This document shows positions 5,890-10,116 of a DNA stretch of 10,116 bases, one piece after another. Origin of the DNA: Burkholderiales bacterium (lineage in GTDB: Bacteria > Pseudomonadota > Gammaproteobacteria > Burkholderiales > CAIKXV01); the NCBI GenBank assembly GCA_019751575.1, contig JAIENF010000781.1, positions 1-10,116 of the forward strand, given 5' to 3'. A model generated the notes under the pieces. It had not been told where the DNA came from, ran no database searches, and was given only the letters and a program-made list of their open reading frames with translations. How positions within the stretch are numbered: position 1 is the stretch's first letter; each line of letters opens with the position of its first letter. Both the position numbers and the translations under genes were made by a program.

Positions 5890-6344
5890 GCGACCGGGCG
5901 CAGCGCCGTCCCGTAGGCGACCAGCTCGACCGCACCGACGCCGCGTCCAGGCACCTGCGCGGTCTGGAACTTCACGTTGATGATCATCGAAGCTCCCTTG
6001 CGCAGCGCCGCGTGCTTCATGCGCAGCACCGACTCGCGCCGCGCACGGTCGAGCAGGCTCTCGTACGAGCGCACCCGGCCGCCGAAGATGCTGTACAGGC
6101 CGGCCGCCACCGCCTTGAAGTAGTCCTGCGACACGACCACGCTGCCGCAGACCAGCGATGCCTGGTACGGCTGCGACACCGTCGGCGGGAAGCGGCAGCT
6201 GAACACCGTCACCCGCTCGAACAGCTTCTCGCGCTTGCGGATCGATGCATAGTGCGCCTTCTCGGCGATGCGGCCGACGCCATAGCCGACCAGCAGCAGG
6301 ACCGCGAATACGATCAGGTCGGCGAACGCGACGAGGGTCTGCAC
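5886..6344 (-). CDS. Membrane-anchored YbjQ-like (UPF0145) heavy-metal-binding-domain protein
   Basis: A 152-residue protein with an N-terminal membrane segment (about 6-24). The basic stretch R25...KREK40 after it predicts a cytoplasmic C-terminal domain by the positive-inside rule. Residues about 42-148 resemble YbjQ, the next gene upstream. Shared landmarks are G-S-V/T-V (67-70), the FGGRVRSYESLLDRARRES region (87-105), INVKF (122-126) and ELVAYGTA (140-147). The domain is named for putative heavy-metal binding, but no biochemical role is firmly established. Two Cys (C50, C66) are absent from the soluble paralogue. The start is a GTG nine bases after the upstream stop codon, with a weak SD. 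Its own stop overlaps the M48 start by four bases. It appears to be a tandem duplicate of ybjQ that gained a membrane anchor and is coupled to the protease. Confidence 0.78.
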   Translation of the reverse strand: MQTLVAFADLIVFAVLLLVGYGVGRIAEKAHYASIRKREKLFERVTVFSCRFPPTVSQPYQASLVCGSVVVSQDYFKAVAAGLYSIFGGRVRSYESLLDRARRESVLRMKHAALRKGASMIINVKFQTAQVPGRGVGAVELVAYGTALRPVA

Positions 6345-6353
6345 GCCGGCTGC

Positions 6354-6668
6354 CTACTCGACGACGACGGCGGTGCCGTAGGCGAACAGTTCAGCCGCGC
6401 CCTGGGTGATCGACGAGGTCGAGAAGCGTACGTTGAGCACCGCATTGGCACCGGCCGCCTGGGCCTGGCGCACCATGCGCTCGGTGGCTTCCTCGCGTGC
6501 CTCGTTCAGCAGTTCGGTGTAGCCCTTCAGCTCGCCACCGACGATGTTCTTCAGGCTCGCCATGATGTCGCGCCCGACGTTCTTCGCGCGCACCGTGCTG
6601 CCCTGGACCAGCCCGAGGTGGCGCACGACGCGCTTGCCGGGAATGACTTCGATGTTGGTCAGGATCAT
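6354..6668 (-). CDS. ybjQ: YbjQ / UPF0145 family protein
   Basis: A 104-residue soluble protein of the usual length for YbjQ (E. coli YbjQ is about 107). Characteristic blocks are present: GLVQGSTVRAKNVGRDI (19-35), LKNIVGGELKGYTELLNEAR (39-58), AAGANAVLNVRFSTS (71-85) and AELFAYGTAVVV (92-103). The family is a small beta-alpha fold assigned to a putative heavy-metal-binding domain and forms oligomers, but its cellular role is unknown. ATG at 6668 has GGAG (6674-6677) five bases upstream. The gene sits 59 bases after the tatC stop and nine bases before the membrane-anchored paralogue, so it probably begins a three-gene module that may also be read through from tatABC. Confidence 0.9.
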   Translation of the reverse strand: MILTNIEVIPGKRVVRHLGLVQGSTVRAKNVGRDIMASLKNIVGGELKGYTELLNEAREEATERMVRQAQAAGANAVLNVRFSTSSITQGAAELFAYGTAVVVE

Positions 6669-6727
6669 CTGCGCTCCGGGTTCAGATCGGACGAGCGTCC
6701 GGTCGTAGACCGCTCAACGGCCCCGGA
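6669..6727 (-). other. Gap between tatC and ybjQ
   Basis: These 59 bases contain a small hairpin, CGGTC-GTA-GACCG (6700-6712), with no T-run, and the ybjQ SD. I see no promoter consensus. Either read-through from tatC or an unrecognised promoter could drive the downstream module. Confidence 0.25.
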
Positions 6728-7567
6728 TCAGGAATCTTTAGCGGTGCCGGTGGCGGAAGCATCGGCGGCCGCCTGCGCATCGGCCTCGGCCCGCGACGGC
6801 GACAGCCCAGTGAAGCGCGAGACCTGCAGGCCGACCTCGTAGAGCAGGCACAACGGGATCGCCAGCAGCAGTTGGGATATGACGTCCGGCGGGGTCGCGA
6901 TCGCCGCGACGACGAAGGCACCGACGATGACGTAGGGACGCGCCTGCCTGAGCTGCTCGATCGTCGCCACGCCGAAACGCACCAGCAGCACCACCACCAC
7001 CGGCACCTCGAAGGTGAGCCCGAAGGCGAGGAACATGCCCATCACGAACGACAGGTAGTTCTCGATATCGGGGGCGACCGCGACCGATTCGGGCGCGAAG
7101 CCGGCGATGAAGCTGAACACGAAGCCGAACACGACGAAGTAGCAGTAGGCCATGCCCAGGAAGAACATGCCGACACTGGTCGACAGCACCGGCAGCGCGA
7201 GGCGCTTCTCGTGCTGGTACAGGCCGGGCGCGACGAAGGCCCAGGCCTGGTAGAGCACGTAGGGCAGCGCGAGCAGGAAGGCGACGAACAGCGTCACCTT
7301 CAGGGGCACGACGAACGGAGAGATCACGCCGGTGGCCAGCAGCTTGGTGCCTTCCGGCAGCGCCGACATCAGCGGCAGCGAGACCATGTCGAAGATGTAC
7401 TTCATGAACGGCGACAGGATCAGGAACACCAGCAGCACCGCGCCGGCGGCGCGCACCACCCGCTGGCGCAGCTCCACCAGGTGCGACATGAAGCTGTCGC
7501 CGGCCGGTGCGTCCTGGGCCGCCTCGCCGGCCTGCGGATCGCTGCCGTTGCTGTTGGCACTCGACAT
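6728..7567 (-). CDS. tatC: Sec-independent protein translocase subunit TatC
   Basis: A 279-residue polytopic membrane protein, the core receptor of the twin-arginine translocase that recognises RR signal peptides. A polar N-terminus (1-25) leads into SHLVELRQR (28-36), the classic first cytoplasmic motif. Hydrophobic segments follow at about 40-60, 86-112, 125-155, 172-196, 211-225 and 230-246, consistent with six membrane spans. FVAPGLYQHEK (111-121) contains F111 and E120, equivalent to E. coli F94 and E103 in signal-peptide binding. PDVISQLLLAIPLCLLYE (227-244) is typical of the last segment. The acidic, Ala-rich tail (259-279) is dispensable-looking. The ATG is three bases after the tatB stop, with GAGG eight bases upstream, so translation is coupled with tatB. 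Confidence 0.97.
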   Translation of the reverse strand: MSSANSNGSDPQAGEAAQDAPAGDSFMSHLVELRQRVVRAAGAVLLVFLILSPFMKYIFDMVSLPLMSALPEGTKLLATGVISPFVVPLKVTLFVAFLLALPYVLYQAWAFVAPGLYQHEKRLALPVLSTSVGMFFLGMAYCYFVVFGFVFSFIAGFAPESVAVAPDIENYLSFVMGMFLAFGLTFEVPVVVVLLVRFGVATIEQLRQARPYVIVGAFVVAAIATPPDVISQLLLAIPLCLLYEVGLQVSRFTGLSPSRAEADAQAAADASATGTAKDS

Positions 7568-7570
7568 CGC

Positions 7571-8257
7571 TCAGGCCTCGCGCACGGCAGCGGCCGCCGG
7601 TTCACGCGCGCGGACCGGCACATCGCCGGGCGCCGGCATGCCGATCACCGACGGCGGCTGCACCGCCGGCAGTTCGAGCACAGGCGGCGCGGCCACCGCA
7701 GGCACTTCGGGCCAGCGCCTTGCACCGGCGAGCGGCGCTGCGGCACTGCCCATCGCGAGCGACGCGGTCGCCGCATAACGTCCGCACGCGGCCCGGCTGG
7801 ACATCGCACCGGCCACGGTCGGCTCGACCCATTCTTCCGCGGGCGCCGAGGCGTGGTCGAAAGACGACGCCTCCGTCAGGGCCCCGGGCGCCGGCGATAC
7901 CTCGTCGCCCGGCAGCGGCATTGCGCCGGCTGCCGATGCGTCGGCAGTCGAGTCGCCGCGCGCGGCTTCGCGCGCCAGTGTTTCGACATCGGCCGCCGTC
8001 GCGCGTGCGTCCGATTCGAACGTGTTGAACGAGGACTGCACGGACGTGGCGGTTTCCTCGACCGTCTGCCGGAACTTGCGCAGTTCCTCGAGTTCCATCT
8101 CGCGCGTGATGTCCGACTTCACGTCCGCAACATAGCGCTGCATGCGTCCCACCAGGTGGCCGACGGTCTTCGCGACCTTGGGCAGCCGCTCGGGGCCGAG
8201 CACCACCAGCGCGACCACCGCGATCAACATCATTTCCGAGAAGCCGAGATCGAGCAT
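7571..8257 (-). CDS. tatB: Twin-arginine translocase subunit TatB
   Basis: A 228-residue protein. The N-terminal membrane helix MLDLGFSEMMLIAVVALVVLGP has conserved E8 and G21-P22. It is followed by ERLPKVAKTVGHLVGRMQRYV and a long amphipathic/charged helix (about 23-100), as in TatB. TatB joins TatC in the complex that binds Tat signal peptides. From about residue 101 to the end the protein is Ala/Pro-rich and low complexity, ending in a Pro-Ala-Val repeat-like region. This makes it longer than E. coli TatB (171). This tail is often variable and probably disordered. The SD (AGGCGG, minus strand of about 8266-8271) lies in a hairpin arm. It is 62 bases after tatA and three bases before tatC. 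Confidence 0.95.
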   Translation of the reverse strand: MLDLGFSEMMLIAVVALVVLGPERLPKVAKTVGHLVGRMQRYVADVKSDITREMELEELRKFRQTVEETATSVQSSFNTFESDARATAADVETLAREAARGDSTADASAAGAMPLPGDEVSPAPGALTEASSFDHASAPAEEWVEPTVAGAMSSRAACGRYAATASLAMGSAAAPLAGARRWPEVPAVAAPPVLELPAVQPPSVIGMPAPGDVPVRAREPAAAAVREA

Positions 8258-8265
8258 GGCTGCTG

Positions 8266-8280
8266 CCGCCTATCCGGCGG
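8266..8280 (-). promoter_or_regulatory. Small hairpin covering the tatB ribosome binding site
   Basis: CCGCC (8266-8270) and GGCGG (8276-8280) form a perfect 5-bp GC stem with a 5-base loop in the tatA-tatB gap. On the transcript the 3' arm carries most of the AGGCGG Shine-Dalgarno element, and the ATG at 8257 lies eight bases beyond the hairpin. Partial occlusion would reduce tatB translation relative to tatA. This suits the known excess of TatA over TatB, but it is an inference from sequence only. Confidence 0.35.
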
Positions 8281-8319
8281 ACGGGGCGCTGCGCATCGAC
8301 TGCACGGGCGTTGCGCCGA

Positions 8320-8565
8320 TCAAACCTTGCTTTCGGACTTGCTCTTCACTTCGCCCTCGATCGTCTGCCCGGCGATCTGCTGCGAGGGCGTGCCGGGGGC
8401 GGTGCCGGTGGCGGGCTTGCCCTCTTCGTCGGTCTTCATGCCTTCCTTGAAGCCCTTGATCGCGCTGCCCATGTCCTTGCCCAGGTTGCCGAGCTTCTTG
8501 GTGCCGAACACCAGCACGACCACCAGCAGGACGATCAACCAGTGCCAGATGCTGAACGAACCCAT
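8320..8565 (-). CDS. tatA: Twin-arginine translocase subunit TatA
   Basis: An 81-residue protein with the TatA layout. A short N-terminus (MGSFSIWHW) leads to one membrane helix (about 6-20), the [12 protein letters not shown] hinge (20-31) and an amphipathic helix (about 22-45). A polar Ser/Lys/Glu tail closes it. TatA oligomerises to form the passage for folded Tat substrates in the inner membrane. The ATG at 8565 is the right start because AAGGAG (8573-8578) lies seven bases upstream and the membrane helix follows directly. An in-frame reading extending to 8802 would overlap hisE and carries no recognisable domain. The strong SD contrasts with the weak, folded tatB SD. The gene follows hisE after 76 bases. 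Confidence 0.97.
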   Translation of the reverse strand: MGSFSIWHWLIVLLVVVLVFGTKKLGNLGKDMGSAIKGFKEGMKTDEEGKPATGTAPGTPSQQIAGQTIEGEVKSKSESKV

Positions 8566-8587
8566 GATGAAACTCCTTGTCGGTCGA

Positions 8588-8603
8588 GCGGCGTGGGCGC
8601 CGC
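8588..8603 (-). other. Hairpin in the tatA leader (hisE-tatA gap)
   Basis: GCGGCG (8588-8593) and CGCCGC (8598-8603) form a perfect 6-bp stem with a 4-base loop, 22 bases before the tatA start and ten bases before its SD. There is no T-run. It could be a weak hisE terminator, a processing site or a leader structure. No clear tatA promoter is visible in the gap (8566-8641). Confidence 0.3.
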
Positions 8604-8641
8604 GGGCGACGTGATCGGTGGTTGGAAAACAGGTGTTGCGG

Positions 8642-8968
8642 CTACTCGCCAGCCCGCGACCGCTTCTCTTCATGGCCCGACACGCCTTCGCGCCTGGCCA
8701 GTTCGTCGAGAACGTCGCCGGGCCGCAGGCCATGGAACGCAAGCAGGACCATGCCGTGAAACCAGAGATCGGCCATCTCCTTGACGATATGCAGTTTATC
8801 ACCGTCCTTCGAGGCCATTAGCGTCTCGGCGGACTCCTCGGCCAGCTTCTTGAGGATTGCGTCCTCGCCCTTGTGGAACAGGCTGGCCACGTAGGAGCTG
8901 CCGGGATCGGCCTGCCTGCGCGATTCGAGGGTATCGGCCAGTCTTTCGAGGATCGGTTGTCGTTCCAT
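8642..8968 (-). CDS. hisE: Phosphoribosyl-ATP pyrophosphatase (histidine biosynthesis)
   Basis: A 108-residue monofunctional HisE, the expected length. It hydrolyses PR-ATP to PR-AMP in the second step of histidine synthesis. It has the all-alpha MazG-type metal motif: E44-E45-x-x-E48 in [11 protein letters not shown] and E64-x-x-D67 in [26 protein letters not shown] (26-41) is typical of HisE. The start at 8968 is preferred because [17 protein letters not shown] matches the family N-terminus, while upstream in-frame codons overlap hisI. The SD is weak (AGGCAGG some 10-14 bases away). It lies 20 bases after hisI, and in this organism HisI and HisE are separate proteins rather than the fused HisIE of enterobacteria. 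Confidence 0.96.
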   Translation of the reverse strand: MERQPILERLADTLESRRQADPGSSYVASLFHKGEDAILKKLAEESAETLMASKDGDKLHIVKEMADLWFHGMVLLAFHGLRPGDVLDELARREGVSGHEEKRSRAGE

Positions 8969-8988
8969 GGTGTCGGTCGCCTGCCTGC

Positions 8989-9399
8989 TCAGCCGCTGCT
9001 TCCACTGTAGATCTCGGCCGGCGGCTTGAGCACCGGGTCCACGGTGACCCAGCCACCCGCTTCCAGCCGCCGGTAGAAACAGCTTGCCCGACCTGTATGA
9101 CAGGCAATGCCGCCCACCTGCTCGATCATCAGCAGGATGACATCTTCGTCGCAATCGAGACGGATCTCGGACACCTTCTGCAGGTGCCCCGACTCTTCGC
9201 CCTTGCGCCACAGTTTGCCACGCGAACGCGACCAGTAATGCGCGAAGCCGGTCTGACGGGTGAGCGCGAGCGCCTCGCGGTTCATCCACGCGAACATCAG
9301 GATGCGTCCGTCGGCGGCATCCTGGGCGATCGCCGGGACCCGCCCGGACGCATCGAAGGCGACCTCGTCGAGCCAGCGCTCGTCTTCGGGAGTCGCCAT
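8989..9399 (-). CDS. hisI: Phosphoribosyl-AMP cyclohydrolase (histidine biosynthesis)
   Basis: A 136-residue HisI that opens the adenine ring of PR-AMP, the third step of histidine synthesis. Conserved blocks are [11 protein letters not shown] (34-44), [23 protein letters not shown]... (from 50 on), and the metal site. C83, C100 and C107 are the expected zinc ligands. D82, D84 and D86 in the DCDED segment are the expected magnesium ligands. The ATG at 9399 begins one base after the hisF stop, and the product matches family length. An in-frame codon at 9438 would add 13 residues overlapping hisF and is less likely. Translation is probably coupled to hisF. Confidence 0.96.
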   Translation of the reverse strand: MATPEDERWLDEVAFDASGRVPAIAQDAADGRILMFAWMNREALALTRQTGFAHYWSRSRGKLWRKGEESGHLQKVSEIRLDCDEDVILLMIEQVGGIACHTGRASCFYRRLEAGGWVTVDPVLKPPAEIYSGSSG

Positions 9400-9400
9400 G

Positions 9401-10116
9401 TCAGAGCCGCACTTCCACGCCGGCCGCGGCCATCGCACGCTTCACTTCGCCGACCGTGTGTTCGCCATAGTGGAAGATGCTCGCCGCGAGCACTGCGTCG
9501 GCATGGCCCAGCGTGACCCCTTCGACCATGTCGGTGATCGACCCGACACCGCCGCTGGCGATGATCGGGATCGACAGGGTGTCGGAAAACGCGCGGGTCA
9601 GCGCGAGGTCGAAGCCGACCCGCGTCCCGTCACGGTCCATGCTGGTCAGCAGGATCTCGCCGGCGCCATGGGACTGCATCCGGAGGCCCCACTCGAGGGC
9701 GTCCAGGCCGGTCGCACGCCTGCCGCCATGGGTGAACACCTCCCAGCGCGGCGCGTCGTCCGGCGTGCCCGCCACCCGCTTGGCGTCGACCGCCACCACG
9801 ATGCACTGCGAACCGTAGCGGCCGGACGCTTCCTGCACGAACTCGGGCGACTGCACCGCGGCCGTGTTGATGCTGACCTTGTCGGCGCCGGCGTTGAGCA
9901 GCGAGCGCACGTCGGCCACGGTGCGCACGCCGCCACCGACGGTGAGCGGGATGAACACCTGGGCCGCGACCGACTCGACCATCGACAGCAGGGTGCCGCG
10001 CTCGTCGCTGCTGGCCGTGATGTCGAGGAAGGTGAGTTCGTCCGCGCCCTGCTCGTCGTAGCGGCGCGCGACCTCGACCGGATCGCCTGCATCGCGCAGG
10101 TCGACGAAATTGACGC
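9401..10116 (-). CDS. hisF: Imidazole glycerol phosphate synthase cyclase subunit, missing its N-terminus at the window edge
   Basis: 237 residues are visible, starting in frame at [20 protein letters not shown]. About 20 residues, including the first catalytic Asp (D11 in the family), lie beyond the right edge. HisF is a (beta/alpha)8 barrel. It uses ammonia from HisH to convert PRFAR into imidazole glycerol phosphate and AICAR. Seen here are the phosphate-binding LTVGGGVRT (about 77-86 with the missing residues counted), VAVDAKRV with the second catalytic Asp at family position 130, [16 protein letters not shown], and [10 protein letters not shown] near the C-terminus. It ends one base before hisI. 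The strand and order suggest that the rest of the his operon lies to the right. Confidence 0.97.
   Translation of the reverse strand, partial: VNFVDLRDAGDPVEVARRYDEQGADELTFLDITASSDERGTLLSMVESVAAQVFIPLTVGGGVRTVADVRSLLNAGADKVSINTAAVQSPEFVQEASGRYGSQCIVVAVDAKRVAGTPDDAPRWEVFTHGGRRATGLDALEWGLRMQSHGAGEILLTSMDRDGTRVGFDLALTRAFSDTLSIPIIASGGVGSITDMVEGVTLGHADAVLAASIFHYGEHTVGEVKRAMAAAGVEVRL

Noticed and set aside
6872..8614. A 580-codon plus-strand frame opposite tatC, tatB and tatA
   Set aside because: The composition (HRRR, QHH, EHD runs) is typical of GC-rich antisense shadow, and the minus strand carries unmistakable Tat proteins.
8566..8802. A 79-residue N-terminal extension of TatA
   Set aside because: It overlaps hisE, has no similarity to Tat proteins, and the true start has an ideal AAGGAG at seven bases.

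Overview
The window is GC-rich and gene-dense, and its gene order points to a betaproteobacterium, most likely Burkholderiales. The right half holds hisF-hisI-hisE followed by tatA-tatB-tatC. The left end holds an HtrA-type protease gene, a NIF3-family gene and the start of petA (Rieske protein of the bc1 complex). From memory, Burkholderia and Bordetella carry the same his - tat - htrA - nif3 - petABC order. Tripartite-tricarboxylate 'Bug' receptors are also hugely expanded in that order. No database search was possible.

Layout. 1-190: 5' end of petA (minus), with a plausible -10 box upstream. 344-1099: NIF3-family dinuclear metal protein (minus). 1100-1296: divergent intergenic region. 1297-2529: membrane-anchored trypsin-like protease with one PDZ domain (plus), the only plus-strand gene. 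2518-2543: an 11-bp perfect hairpin over the protease stop codon, in the convergent gap. 2551-3843: M20-like amidohydrolase (minus). 3889-4875: Bug-type periplasmic binding protein (minus). 5011-6668: three tightly packed minus-strand genes, namely a YbjQ protein, a membrane-anchored YbjQ paralogue and an M48 metalloprotease. 6728-8565: tatC, tatB, tatA. 8642-10116: hisE, hisI and most of hisF, which runs off the right edge.

How the genes fit together. hisF/I/E are histidine-pathway genes that lead straight into tatABC on one strand with short gaps. The Tat translocase exports folded, cofactor-bearing proteins, and the Rieske protein encoded at the left edge has a twin-arginine N-terminus, so it is a probable Tat client. 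The HtrA protease is a likely envelope quality-control factor. Between tatC and the protease lie five genes that I do not remember from the textbook version of this locus: the ybjQ/ybjQ-like/M48 set and the bug/M20 pair. This accessory segment is the most interesting part of the window. It contains a translationally coupled metal-domain/protease module of unknown role, and an M20-family protein that appears to lack several canonical active-site residues. I saw no mobile elements, CRISPR arrays, tRNAs or rRNAs.
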